Origin: Emticicia sp. CRIBPO
GTDB lineage: Bacteria > Bacteroidota > Bacteroidia > Cytophagales > Spirosomataceae
NCBI RefSeq assembly: GCF_009905725.1
Contig: NZ_JAAAKV010000003.1
Coordinates: forward strand, 1-64,000
Direction: 5' to 3'
DNA: 64,000 nucleotides
The translations under genes were made by a program, and so were the position numbers. Below are positions 46,401-54,650 of this stretch, piece by piece; positions within the stretch are counted from its first letter, which is position 1, and every line of letters starts with the position of its first letter. Under the pieces are notes generated by a model. That model saw only the letters and a program-made list of their open reading frames with translations, ran no database searches and was not told the DNA's origin.

Positions 46401-46588
46401 TGGCGTTTATAGCAGGGCTTATTCCTTTGATGAATGCCTCAGGGCCTTCTGCTGTGGGAAACATTTCCATCAGTATCGGTACCGCCAGCGGTATGCTGAC
46501 GGGCGTAGTACTCGGGGTATTCATCATCCCGGTGTTGTTTATTGTATTTCAGTATTTGCAGGAAAAAGTGAGCATTAAAAAAATATAA
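43460..46588 (+). CDS. RND efflux pump permease (HAE1 family)
   Basis: The 1042-aa pump has the AcrB plan: TM1 (ATVISIIIVILGIVGLLKL), porter domain, TM2-7, a second porter domain (around 550-860) and TM8-12 to the end. Transmembrane charge-relay residues appear in LVLAIGIVVDDAIVVVEAV, matching the HAE1 (multidrug) group rather than the metal-exporting HME group, and GSVQANDFNRFGKYYRVYMQ is a typical porter segment. It is full length. It follows the adaptor gene by 15 bp and precedes the outer-membrane factor, so it forms a complete tripartite unit. Confidence 0.95.
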   Translation: MIKRIIERPVLATVISIIIVILGIVGLLKLPLTQFPDIAPPSVSVSAVFPGGNADAVMRSVITPIEEAINGVENMTYIQSAASNDGSGVINVFFKLGTNPDQAAVNVQNRVAQVTGQLPPEVIQAGITTVKQQNGMIMIVDIYSEDSKKFDETFLQNYARINVTPALKRVTGVGNVQIFGTKDYAIRIWLNPQQLATYHLSPQEVLDAIRDQSLEAAPGSLGESTNEAMQYVIKYAGKFNTPEQYENIVIRAENSGNNLLLKDLARVEFGSANYSVNNRTNGKHCVTMAVFQTTGSNANEIQTKINGLLEQMEPTFPKGVKSHVSYSTKRQLDASISQVQNTLIEAFVLVFIIVFLFLQDFRSTLIPAIAVPVSLIGTFFFLQMLGFSINMLTLFALVLAIGIVVDDAIVVVEAVHSNMEKTHQSAKAATTQAMSEITGAIVSITLVMTAVFVPVGFMEGSTGVFYRQFAFTLAIAILISALNALTLSPVLCALLLKNNHAENASGKPAGFRKRFFSAFNSGFDAVTGKYVRSVGFLVKNKWLSLGALAVVSVVAFWLMNSTPKGFIPSEDDNFAAFAVALPPGASLARTSEVIRKADSILQKEPAIFSTTIISGFNMLGNNAGSAYATGFINLRSLEERGEVKDIDKIVIMLGEKLSTIQDANFSVFTMPTVPGFGTFDGLEFVLQDRESIPIEKFNQVAHKFIGEISKRKEVAQAFTMFNASFPQYELVVDQIKAKQLGVRVSDLMMAMQIYYGSVQANDFNRFGKYYRVYMQADAPFRANESSLDGIFVKNATGQMVPVSTLASFKKIYGPESINRYNLFNSIAINASPAPGFSTGDAMLAIEEVASKTLGTGFTYEWTGLSKEQKESGNQMVFIFALVLLFVYFLLSAQYESYLLPLAVLFSLPVGVIGVFTAVKLAGLDNNIYVQVGLIMLIGLLAKNAILIIEFGVQRRRAGKTLVEAALEAAKLRLRPILMTSLAFIAGLIPLMNASGPSAVGNISISIGTASGMLTGVVLGVFIIPVLFIVFQYLQEKVSIKKI

Positions 46589-46617
46589 TGTTCCTGGGCA
46601 ATTTAAACTTAAAGTAT

Positions 46618-48024
46618 ATGAATAATTATATTTTCCGGATTCTGGTTCTGGCCTCCCTTTCCCTGCTGGGTTCATGCAGGATAGGAAAACAGCAGGCTAC
46701 CCCGGAATTAGACCTTCCGGCAGCGTACAGAGCTACTCCGGTTGTTTCTTCTGCCGAAACGGTCCTGCCTGTCAGAGAGTTTTTCAAAGATCCTGTGCTG
46801 CTCGAACTCATCGATTCGGCCATGGCGAAAAACTATGACCTCAATATGGCTGTCAAAAGCATTGAGTCTTCGGAACAGGTATTTAAAAAAGTCAAACTGA
46901 ATTATCTGCCGGATCTCACCGCCAGGATGGACGCCAATACCACCAGACCTTCAAAAAACAGTCTGGGGGGAATCGGTAACGAGTTGTTTATCGGTTCTTA
47001 CAGCGTGGCGGATTTCAATACCAACCTCGGTCTTACCTGGGAAATCGATATCTGGGGTAAAGTCAAGACACAAAAAGAAGAAGCTTTAAGCAATTACCTT
47101 CAGTCTGTTGAAGCTACCAAAGCGGTTCAGACCAGGCTGGTGGCGGATATCGCCAATGGTTATTACAACCTGATCATGCTGGATAACCAGCTCAGGGTGG
47201 CAGAAAACATGGAGGCCATCAGTGACAGCACGCTGAGAATCATCACAGTGCAGCAGAGTGTGGGTCAGGTGACCATTCTGGGTGTTAATCAGGCCCGGGC
47301 CCAGCTGGAGTTTGCCCGTCAGCTGATTCCACAGATAGAGCAGAGCATCGCTTTGCAGGAAAATGCCCTGAGTATTCTTTGCGGTTCTTACCCGGCTGCT
47401 GTGGTCAGAAAAGACTTTAATGAAGAAGAGATAATAGCTTTAACAAAACCCGCTTATCCGGCTTCACTTCTCGGAGCAAGGCCGGATGTGAGGGCGGCGG
47501 AACACACCCTGACGGCAGCCAATGCCAGGGTAGGGCTGACCCAGATAGCCATGTATCCTTCTCTGACCATTTCGGCTACCGGAGGTTTGAACACTTTCAA
47601 AGCCAGTAACTGGTTCAGCGTTCCTGCTTCATTGTTCGGAATGGTGGCCGGAGGCATCAGTCAACCGGTTTTTCTGAGAGGACAGCTTAAAATGCAGCAC
47701 GAACTGGCTAAAATTGAAAGAGAAAAGGCTGTACTGGGTTTCAGGCAATCGGTTTTACTGGCTATCGGTGAAGTGGAGAATGCTTTGGTCAGACAGGAAA
47801 AAAATGATCTGCAGATACAATCTTCACTTTCAAGGGTAAAGTCACTTACCGAAGCCAGAAAGAACGCGGATCTGCTTTTTAAAACCGGGATGGCCACTTA
47901 CTTGGAAATCCTGAATACACAAAGTGCTTACCTGCAAAGTGAACTGGACCTCGCTGAACTCAAACGTCAAAAGAAATTAGCCGCCATAGAGCTTTACAGG
48001 GCTTTGGGCGGGGGATGGAAATAA
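46618..48024 (+). CDS. TolC-like outer-membrane efflux lipoprotein (NodT type)
   Basis: The 468-aa product starts with a lipoprotein signal ending LLGSC (C20), then two internally similar outer-membrane-efflux (OEP) repeats with the helical-barrel phrases YDLNMAVKSIESSEQ, LGLTWEIDIWGKV and LLGARPDVRAAEHTL. It is the channel of the RND complex. An ATG at 46588 overlaps the pump stop (TAATG) and would add ten residues before the signal; the ATG at 46618 gives the better lipoprotein signal. A strong terminator follows. Confidence 0.93.
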   Translation: MNNYIFRILVLASLSLLGSCRIGKQQATPELDLPAAYRATPVVSSAETVLPVREFFKDPVLLELIDSAMAKNYDLNMAVKSIESSEQVFKKVKLNYLPDLTARMDANTTRPSKNSLGGIGNELFIGSYSVADFNTNLGLTWEIDIWGKVKTQKEEALSNYLQSVEATKAVQTRLVADIANGYYNLIMLDNQLRVAENMEAISDSTLRIITVQQSVGQVTILGVNQARAQLEFARQLIPQIEQSIALQENALSILCGSYPAAVVRKDFNEEEIIALTKPAYPASLLGARPDVRAAEHTLTAANARVGLTQIAMYPSLTISATGGLNTFKASNWFSVPASLFGMVAGGISQPVFLRGQLKMQHELAKIEREKAVLGFRQSVLLAIGEVENALVRQEKNDLQIQSSLSRVKSLTEARKNADLLFKTGMATYLEILNTQSAYLQSELDLAELKRQKKLAAIELYRALGGGWK

Positions 48025-48058
48025 ATCCTGTGATCGTTTCACCTGAGCTGTATCATAT

Positions 48059-48097
48059 AAAAATCTGCTTTCCGGGCGTGCGGGGAGCAGATTTTTT
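48059..48097 (+). terminator. Terminator of the RND operon
   Basis: AAAAATCTGCT (48059-48069) and AGCAGATTTTT (48086-48096) form a stem with GC-rich inner pairs and a T run. It lies 34 bp after the outer-membrane factor stop. Confidence 0.82.
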
Positions 48098-48141
48098 ATA
48101 AGCTAAGGGTTAGTTATTTAGAATAAGTCCAAATAAAATCA

Positions 48142-48149
48142 TATATTTG
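48142..48149 (+). promoter_or_regulatory. -7 promoter box (TATATTTG) before the TonB-receptor-like gene
   Basis: An exact TAnnTTTG match 128 bp before the TTG start implies a long 5' leader. No good -33 element. Confidence 0.4.
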
Positions 48150-48277
48150 CCATCAGTTCACAAATAAGCCCGGTTTTCAACCACCGCGGCGTTTCTTAAA
48201 GAGCTGATAACAAAAAGGTTGCAAGCCTTCTCAACAAACCGTAATTAATTTTTAACGTTCAACATACTTTATTCCCA

Positions 48278-50719
48278 TTGAAAACTATTTACAAACACCT
48301 CTTCTCATGTTTATTTGTCGCTCTTTTTACACAACAATTATCAGCACAGAATACCAGTCCTTTTCAACTGAAAGGAATTGTTGTTGACTCACTTACCAGA
48401 AAACCGATTGAATTTGCGACCATCAGCATACTTGACAAAGACCGGAAAGTAATTGCTCTGACTTATTCTGATGAAAACGGAGTATTTAAATCTTCGGATG
48501 TCCGTGCGGGTTATTTCAGCCTCAGTATGACTTTTGTGGGATATCGTCCCAAAACATTGGCATTCAGCCTCACCGCCGAAAAGCCGGTTTATGAATTCGG
48601 AAACGTCATCATGACGGCAGATGTGACTTTTCTGAAAGGCATCACCGTCACAGCCACCAAACAGTTGGTAGAACAGCAGCCCGGCATGCTTATTTATAAT
48701 GCTGAAAAAGACATCAGTAACCAGGGAGGCACCGCCGCTGACGTACTCCGTAAGGCCCCGATCCTGAATGTAGACGCCGCCGGGAATGTCACCATGCGTG
48801 GTAATTCCAATTTAAGGATTCTGATTAATGGAAAATATTCAGGCCAGATGGCCAGGAATGCAGCCGATGCTCTCAACATGATGCCCGCAGGTTCCATCAA
48901 GTCTGTGGAGGTCATTACCAGTCCGTCGGCCCGCTATGATGCGGAAGGGGCGGCCGGTGTGATCAACATCATCACCAAAAAAGGCAATAAAAACATGAGC
49001 GGTACGCTTGAAGGCGTGGCCGGAAACCTCGAACAGGCCATCAATCCACGCATAGCCCTGAACCGTGAAAAATGGAACATGACGACCACACTCCACATGC
49101 ACAGGTTCAGAAACAAGGAAATAGGAAGCACGAACAGGGTGCTGAAACAAGACGGAGAACCAGCCGGAACGGTGATCCAGGATATTGTGAAAGACAATGC
49201 CAAACCACACGGCTCCGGTGATTTTCAGCTGGAATATGCTCCGGATTCACTGAATATGTTTAATTTTTCGGCAAATGGAAATATAGGCAACTGGCCGGAC
49301 AACAGCGAACAGCACAACCGGAGGTTTTTGCCGGACGGCTACATGATAGAGGATTATCGCCAGTCTGTAACTACCAAAGCCCCGAGCAGAGGGCTGGACC
49401 TGAACCTGGGATATACCCGTAAACTACGGAAGCCTGGTGAAGAACTTTACCTGATGGCCCAGTTTAATCGCTCTCTGAACGATTATAATTACAACGCGAT
49501 TCAGAAATGGGGGGAGAATTATGTTACTTACAGGGAATTGAACGACAACCATACGTCCGGAAAAGAATGGACGTTCCAGGGAGATTACATCATGCCGTTC
49601 TCTGAAGGAGGAAAACACGCTCTTGAAAGTGGTCTGAAAGCCATTCTCAGGGATAACTCCAGCATCTATGACGTTTGGGCGACCAGCCCTGACCAGCCTC
49701 AATTTCTGGCCCAGGTGCCTTCAAGATCCGACCGGTTCGACTACCAGCAAAATGTGGTGGCGGCTTACAGCCAGGTGAAGTTTAAGTGGAAAAGCGGATG
49801 GGCCTTACATGCCGGGGCGAGGATGGAGGGTGCTTTCCTGGAAGGAAACCAGGTCAATGCCGGGGTTAAATTTAAAAATGATTTCTGGAATTTTGTGCCC
49901 GGTGCAACGGTTTTCAAAAAGCTCAATACCAACAACAACCTGACACTGAGTTATACCAAACGTATCTCACGCCCTTCTATCTGGGACCTGAACCCGAACA
50001 GGGACAGCCAGGACCCTAAAAACATCGTGATCGGAAATCCGGACCTTAGACCTGAGGAGGTAGACCAGGTTGAATTTACCTATGCACTACAGACAGATGC
50101 TGATTTCTTTATTAATTTCTCCCTGTTTGCCAGAAATACAAAGAATTCGATTGAGAGTGTCGTGACCGTCAATAATGAAGGGGTGGCAACGACGACCAAA
50201 CAAAACTTTGCTTCCAACGGTCAATATGGTCTGAACGCTTCCACTTCTTATAATGTCATGAGGGGCTGGAAAATAAACGGCAACGCCAATGTCCGCTATG
50301 CAAAATATGCAAGCGGGGCTTTAAATATCCGGAATGACGGAATGGTTTGGGGACTGAACCTGAACAGCAGCTGGAAATTGCCCAATAACTACAGTGTGCA
50401 GGCATATGGAAATTATGACGCCAAAAGCGTCACTTTGCAGGGGTATGAGACTTATTGGTTGTACTACAGTTTCTCTGCCAAAAAGGAATTGCCCGGTCCC
50501 AAACTGACCATTACGCTGACTACTGTGAGTCCTTTCAGTAAATACATCGGACGATCTGATATTTTCAGATCTGCCGATTTTACCTCGACTTTCGGAAATG
50601 ATTATATGCTCCGTTCGGTCCGCTTGTCGCTGAACTGGGAATTCGGAAATATGTTCCAGAAAAACAACGCGAGGAAAATCCAGAACGATGACCAGAAAAA
50701 CGTAAAGTCAAACGGATAA
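48278..50719 (+). CDS. TonB-dependent receptor-like outer-membrane protein
   Basis: The 813-aa product has a signal peptide (FSCLFVALFTQQLSAQ), a carboxypeptidase-regulatory-like domain (about 28-110), a plug domain (about 125-235, DVLRKAPILNVDAAGNVTMRGN, RILINGKYSG and SIKSVEVITSPSARYDAEGAAGVINI), and an outer-membrane barrel of the OMP_b-brl_3 type (about 340-813). No N-terminal TonB box is obvious. The ligand is unknown. It starts at a TTG (48278), since no in-frame ATG or GTG was found nearby. It follows the RND operon terminator, so it is probably a separate unit with its own promoter. Confidence 0.88.
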   Translation: MKTIYKHLFSCLFVALFTQQLSAQNTSPFQLKGIVVDSLTRKPIEFATISILDKDRKVIALTYSDENGVFKSSDVRAGYFSLSMTFVGYRPKTLAFSLTAEKPVYEFGNVIMTADVTFLKGITVTATKQLVEQQPGMLIYNAEKDISNQGGTAADVLRKAPILNVDAAGNVTMRGNSNLRILINGKYSGQMARNAADALNMMPAGSIKSVEVITSPSARYDAEGAAGVINIITKKGNKNMSGTLEGVAGNLEQAINPRIALNREKWNMTTTLHMHRFRNKEIGSTNRVLKQDGEPAGTVIQDIVKDNAKPHGSGDFQLEYAPDSLNMFNFSANGNIGNWPDNSEQHNRRFLPDGYMIEDYRQSVTTKAPSRGLDLNLGYTRKLRKPGEELYLMAQFNRSLNDYNYNAIQKWGENYVTYRELNDNHTSGKEWTFQGDYIMPFSEGGKHALESGLKAILRDNSSIYDVWATSPDQPQFLAQVPSRSDRFDYQQNVVAAYSQVKFKWKSGWALHAGARMEGAFLEGNQVNAGVKFKNDFWNFVPGATVFKKLNTNNNLTLSYTKRISRPSIWDLNPNRDSQDPKNIVIGNPDLRPEEVDQVEFTYALQTDADFFINFSLFARNTKNSIESVVTVNNEGVATTTKQNFASNGQYGLNASTSYNVMRGWKINGNANVRYAKYASGALNIRNDGMVWGLNLNSSWKLPNNYSVQAYGNYDAKSVTLQGYETYWLYYSFSAKKELPGPKLTITLTTVSPFSKYIGRSDIFRSADFTSTFGNDYMLRSVRLSLNWEFGNMFQKNNARKIQNDDQKNVKSNG

Positions 50720-50770
50720 GACATTATCTTTAACCCGTTAAAAGCCAGGTATTAAAGTGCTTGTCATGGC

Positions 50771-50800
50771 TTGTTTATTTTAAAATATTCTGTAAATTTG
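50771..50800 (+). promoter_or_regulatory. Promoter of the 33-aa peptide gene
   Basis: TTG (50771-50773), a 19-bp spacer and TAAATTTG (50793-50800) make the best full -33/-7 match in the window. The expected start of transcription is some 10-15 bp before the ATG at 50822. Confidence 0.65.
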
Positions 50801-50821
50801 AAATATAAAACAGATACAAAA

Positions 50822-50923
50822 ATGAACAAATCAGATAAAGTCTGGGCATTTATAAAAAACAACAGATACCCGATTCAGGCGTTTTTTATTGTGTGGGAAA
50901 TCCTGACGGTGGTTTTGTCCTGA
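50822..50923 (+). CDS. Small membrane peptide, 33 aa (uncharacterised)
   Basis: The product is a tiny protein with a basic N-terminal half (MNKSDKVWAFIKNNRYP) and a single hydrophobic helix (IQAFFIVWEILTVVL), so it probably sits in the cytoplasmic membrane. Support for it being real comes from placement: a complete promoter (50771-50800) upstream, a strong terminator (50942-50973) downstream, and a Lys-rich, TM-containing composition. It is monocistronic, between the TonB-receptor-like and AraC genes. No family was recognised. It could be a regulator of a membrane complex, a toxin-like peptide, or part of a small regulatory RNA; none is shown. Confidence 0.65.
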   Translation: MNKSDKVWAFIKNNRYPIQAFFIVWEILTVVLS

Positions 50924-50941
50924 TGCAGATCATTTAGATAT

Positions 50942-50973
50942 AAAAACAGCCTTGTCGGAACAAGGCTGTTTTT
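50942..50973 (+). terminator. Terminator of the 33-aa peptide gene
   Basis: AAAAACAGCCTTG (50942-50954) and CAAGGCTGTTTTT (50961-50973) form a perfect 13-bp stem with a 6-nt loop and T tail. Confidence 0.88.
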
Positions 50974-51091
50974 ATTTTGTGGGGCCCTTACCACTTAATA
51001 AAACTTCAAGCGGATTTGCCTCACAATTAGATATACTGTGGTGTGTTTTTAGTAAATTTAGTCTTATTATCAGTGTGTTAAGAGAGCCTGT

Positions 51092-51910
51092 ATGAAAGTT
51101 AAATTTTACCCTCCTCATATCATGTTGCAGGAATTTATTAACTGCGTCATGATCGTTCATGCAGAGTCTCCTTCGTCGATGGTCAGTCCATATCCGCCCT
51201 CACCTCAGAACTCCCTCTTCTTTTATATCAATGACCGGATTAAAGTACAAAAAGACGGCGACAGTAATTTTGTTTTGCAGCCGGGAAGTGTGGTGGTGGG
51301 GCCTCAGCTTACCAGGGTGACATTGGATGTTAATAAAAATCACAAAGCAGTACGCGTAGGTTTTCATCCGGGAGGATTACACAGAATGCTCGGAATCTCC
51401 ATGGCCGAAATGATTGACGGAAGTTACGATGCTGCTGATGTTTTTGGAAATGAATTGAAAGAGATCAATGAGCGTTTGCTGGAAGCGGAAGATTTTGACG
51501 GAATACACGCTGTAATCGAAAGTTTTCTGCTTAAAAAAGCAAAATCGTTAAGAAGAGCCCTGCCTTTTGATCTGGCCATGCTGGAACTGCTAAAGATGAG
51601 CGGCAATCTGCCCGTTGAGCAAATGGCTTCCCTGGCCTGCCTCAGCCTCCGCCAGTTTGAAAGGATATGTAAAGAACGCATTGGTTTGCCACCCAAGCTC
51701 TTTGCCCGGGTGGTCAGGTTTTCAAAAGCCTACAGGCTGCGGGAAAACCATCAGGACGTAAGCTGGACACACATTGCTTATGAAAGTGGTTATTTTGACC
51801 AGATGCACCTCATTCGTGATTTTAAGCAATTTGCCGGCGTTGCTCCCGGCATCATCCAGAAGGAACTGGAGCAAACGCCCATCCGTCTTCAAGCCGGTTT
51901 GCGGCTGTAA
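51092..51910 (+). CDS. AraC-family transcriptional regulator
   Basis: The 272-aa product has an N-terminal cupin-like sensing region (about 1-150, with FFYINDRIKVQKDG, LQPGSVVVGPQL and VGFHPGGLHRML) and a C-terminal AraC HTH pair (about 170-265): MASLACLSLRQFERICKERIGLPPKLFARVVRF, then HIAYESGYFDQMHLIRDFKQFAG. A near-consensus -7 element (TAAATTTA, near 51052) precedes it. The next gene, a secreted HExxH protein, begins 63 bp downstream, so it could be the target; inference only. Confidence 0.9.
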   Translation: MKVKFYPPHIMLQEFINCVMIVHAESPSSMVSPYPPSPQNSLFFYINDRIKVQKDGDSNFVLQPGSVVVGPQLTRVTLDVNKNHKAVRVGFHPGGLHRMLGISMAEMIDGSYDAADVFGNELKEINERLLEAEDFDGIHAVIESFLLKKAKSLRRALPFDLAMLELLKMSGNLPVEQMASLACLSLRQFERICKERIGLPPKLFARVVRFSKAYRLRENHQDVSWTHIAYESGYFDQMHLIRDFKQFAGVAPGIIQKELEQTPIRLQAGLRL

Positions 51911-51973
51911 TTGTCGTGTTTGTACTATCTGCCCTCAGCTATAGCACCGAAATTTGTTGAAAAAACAACAGCT

Positions 51974-52882
51974 ATGACAAAGTACATCATTCTTCCTCTC
52001 ATCACCTGTTTCTTCCTGGTCGGGCAAGCCGAAGCCCAGGAATTGGACCAGTTGGGCAAATTGAATAATTTTGCCGCAAAAATTTATTACAGTACAGGTC
52101 ACGAAAAACGGGCTGTTTTAATAGCAGGGCGTGTTGACAGGGCCATGGTTTATTATCAGAGCTTGCTTGGTTTTAAACCTGAGGTAACCTTACTTATTTT
52201 GAGTCCGTCCGATTGGACTAAATACACAAAATCGGGAGCAGTTTACGGGATGCCGCATTATACTTCTGACAGCAAAACACTGATTGTGGCCGCTGAAGAT
52301 AATCCGTTCTGGAAAAGCTTTCTGCCTCCTTTGGATAAACTTCCGGCGGGTTTAAGTGAGCAGATCCGGACCGTTTACAAAAACGAAGACGGCAGTCTGA
52401 GCATGCAGGCATTCTTCGACTTGCTGGCCATTCATGAGCTGGGACATGCTTTTCATGGTCAGGCTGGTATTAAAATGCAGCGTAACTGGATGGGAGAACT
52501 GTATGTTAACATTTTACTGCACACTTATATTGCAGAAAATGAACCGCAATTGCTGCCGTCTCTGACCGTATTCCCGCAGATGGTCATCGCAGGTGGTATC
52601 AAAGAATTTAAATATACCAGTCTTAACGACGTCGAAACGAAATACAATGAAATCGGGAGAAATCACCCGAGGAATTACGGTTGGTACCAATGCCGCTGGC
52701 ATGCCGCCGCAGGAAAAATTTATGACACCGCAGGCAAACAGGTGAACAGGAAAGTATGGGATGCCTTGAAAAACAAACCAAGGATCGAAACAGACGAAGA
52801 ACTGTCCTCTTTCCTGGAAACCAACGCAGACAAAAGCCTGGCGGATATGATCAGGAACTGGGATAGGGAGGTGGTGAAGTGA
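51974..52882 (+). CDS. Secreted putative zinc metalloprotease-like protein (HExxH)
   Basis: The 302-aa product has a signal peptide (MTKYIILPLITCFFLVGQAEAQ) and a zinc-type motif H154-ELG-H158 in LAIHELGHAFHGQ. Following residues include a possible third ligand Glu in NILLHTYIAENEP. The overall family was not recognised. The ATG at 51974 is chosen because an upstream TTG (51911) would put 21 residues ahead of the signal. It lies 63 bp after the AraC gene on the same strand and converges on the DUF6454-like gene. Confidence 0.75.
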   Translation: MTKYIILPLITCFFLVGQAEAQELDQLGKLNNFAAKIYYSTGHEKRAVLIAGRVDRAMVYYQSLLGFKPEVTLLILSPSDWTKYTKSGAVYGMPHYTSDSKTLIVAAEDNPFWKSFLPPLDKLPAGLSEQIRTVYKNEDGSLSMQAFFDLLAIHELGHAFHGQAGIKMQRNWMGELYVNILLHTYIAENEPQLLPSLTVFPQMVIAGGIKEFKYTSLNDVETKYNEIGRNHPRNYGWYQCRWHAAAGKIYDTAGKQVNRKVWDALKNKPRIETDEELSSFLETNADKSLADMIRNWDREVVK

Positions 52883-52891
52883 TTTGTCAGA

Positions 52892-53827
52892 TTAATGACT
52901 CACCTCATACACAAACAAAACCGCCTTCTCATCATCGTCCGGCACAAAATAGGCTCTGAGGCCGTTTGCGGTAAGCTCAACGGTGCTGGGGTTGTTACAC
53001 ATCGGTGCTCCGGTGGGTGACCAGAGTTTGATCGGTACCTGTCTTACCGGACGGAAGTCGTTCAGGTTGAATATTTCCCAGCCGCCTAAACGGAAGGTGC
53101 CTGCGTCATTTTTGTAAGAGCTGAGTCCCGAACCCAGCATCAGGCCGTTGCCCAGGTATTTGCAGTCCTGGAAATCAACATAAAAAGACGGATTTTCTCT
53201 GGCCAGCTTTTCCGGCGGAAGGTTTCCATTGATAACCTTCCCGCTTTTGTCAAGTTGCCAGGTGTAGAATTTCCGGGCACCCCAGTTGGCACCTGTCAGG
53301 GTGTTGTTCTGAAGGTTATGGACAATCGCCCCGATAGACTCTTTGATACGGACTACTTCTGTCAGCTCCATCGTTTTGGGATTGAGTTTGTAAATGACCG
53401 AAAAACTTTTGGGCCGGTATTCCGTCACCGGAATCCAGATGTAGGTGCCGTCGAAATCAATGCCGCCGGGATGGTAGATGTCGCCTGAACCAATCGGAAG
53501 GTCGGCGAGCAAATTACCTTGTGCATCAAACTTGAACACATGGCCTTTGCCAATGCCTGTGTCGCGGTCAAGGCCGTCCTGCGGTTTCTCATATTTTTTT
53601 GGCCAGCGGCTCACTTCAACGGAGGTCATGAAAAAGTATTCCCCGATTTTGACCATGCCCTGGGTATGATGGGCATCAAATTTCAAGGGAATAGCCGCGG
53701 TTTGCGTCCATTTGCTGTCCGGAGTCAGCTTCAGCAACCGTTCAATCAGGGCTTCGGGTTTTTGCTGGGCATCAGCAAAACTGATGGTTACCAGTAAAAT
53801 GATAATTAACTTGATGACTTTCAGCAT
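52892..53827 (-). CDS. Secreted DUF6454-like protein
   Basis: The 311-aa product has a signal peptide (MLKVIKLIIILLVTISFADAQ) and a beta-propeller-like mature part with phrases KFDAHHTQGMVKIGEYFFMTSVE, YHPGGIDFDGTYIWIPVTEYRP and GANWGARKFYTW, matching what is remembered of DUF6454. Biochemical role unknown. It starts 13 bp after the metallophosphoesterase stop, suggesting a two-gene operon of exported proteins. A start at 53854 would overlap that stop and lacks a proper signal. Confidence 0.72.
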   Translation of the reverse strand: MLKVIKLIIILLVTISFADAQQKPEALIERLLKLTPDSKWTQTAAIPLKFDAHHTQGMVKIGEYFFMTSVEVSRWPKKYEKPQDGLDRDTGIGKGHVFKFDAQGNLLADLPIGSGDIYHPGGIDFDGTYIWIPVTEYRPKSFSVIYKLNPKTMELTEVVRIKESIGAIVHNLQNNTLTGANWGARKFYTWQLDKSGKVINGNLPPEKLARENPSFYVDFQDCKYLGNGLMLGSGLSSYKNDAGTFRLGGWEIFNLNDFRPVRQVPIKLWSPTGAPMCNNPSTVELTANGLRAYFVPDDDEKAVLFVYEVSH

Positions 53828-53840
53828 GTTAAACCGGTTG

Positions 53841-54650
53841 TCAGGCTTTACCATTAAATGCGTTGATCACAGGCTCACCTGAGGCGTTATATTGGTAGGA
53901 CCTCCATGAGCCGTCTTCATTGATTTCCACCACGCGGTAGCCACGGTAAGTCGTACCCCAGCTGCCCCCGAAATGCCCGTCAAAGAAATAAGGCCTTCCG
54001 CGTTCGGTCCTGGCTTCATCTTCGTTATGGTCATGCCCGTGGAAAATGGCCTTTACATTCGGTGTGGTCGCAAAAAGTTCGCGGGTTTCAGGGCAGTCCA
54101 CGCCGTTGTCGGTCCATTTGGCGGGAGTAATGTGCATAAACACAAATATTCCTTTTTTATCGGCATACTTTTGAAGCTCCTGTTTCAGGAATACATTGTC
54201 AGGGCAAAGGTATTTTCCTTCTTCGTTGGAAGTGTCGAGTACGATAAAAGCATAATCAGAGACCGTAAAACTATGGTTAGTGTCATATCCCCAGGTGCTT
54301 TTCCATAGTTCATGGGTAACGCGGTCATGATTTCCCCGGCTCACATAATAAGGCATCTGAAGCCCTTTGATGGCATTTTTAAACTCGGGTAACAAAGCCG
54401 GTTTATCGTGGATCAGATCACCATTAATCACCATAAAATCAACTCCCTTGCTTGCCTTTTCCTGATTTACCCAATCCACCAGGTTCTGGTGAAACTTTTC
54501 GTAAGGAGTGTTGGGTTGCCCGTAATGCCCGTCAGAAGCCACAATAAATCTCAGTTTGTGTTTTGATTCAGAAGGGATTTGGGTAGCTGCACCCAGAAAA
54601 GGCAGCACGGGTACAAATTTCAGAAGGTTCCTGCGGGAGATTTGTTTCAT
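53841..54650 (-). CDS. Exported calcineurin-like metallophosphoesterase
   Basis: The 269-aa product starts MKQISRRNLLKFVPVLPFLG, a twin-arginine-type signal. The metallophosphoesterase ligands appear in order: ASDGHYG (about 38-44), INGDLIHDK, RGNHDR, FMHITP and FHGHDHNE. These give the usual two-metal site. The substrate is unknown; related exported enzymes hydrolyse phosphodiesters or nucleotides. It precedes the DUF6454-like gene by 13 bp. Confidence 0.88.
   Translation of the reverse strand: MKQISRRNLLKFVPVLPFLGAATQIPSESKHKLRFIVASDGHYGQPNTPYEKFHQNLVDWVNQEKASKGVDFMVINGDLIHDKPALLPEFKNAIKGLQMPYYVSRGNHDRVTHELWKSTWGYDTNHSFTVSDYAFIVLDTSNEEGKYLCPDNVFLKQELQKYADKKGIFVFMHITPAKWTDNGVDCPETRELFATTPNVKAIFHGHDHNEDEARTERGRPYFFDGHFGGSWGTTYRGYRVVEINEDGSWRSYQYNASGEPVINAFNGKA

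Noticed and set aside
46588-46617. Earlier ATG overlapping the RND pump stop as the start of the outer-membrane factor
   Set aside because: It adds ten residues ahead of the lipoprotein signal; the ATG at 46618 gives the better signal. It remains a minor alternative.
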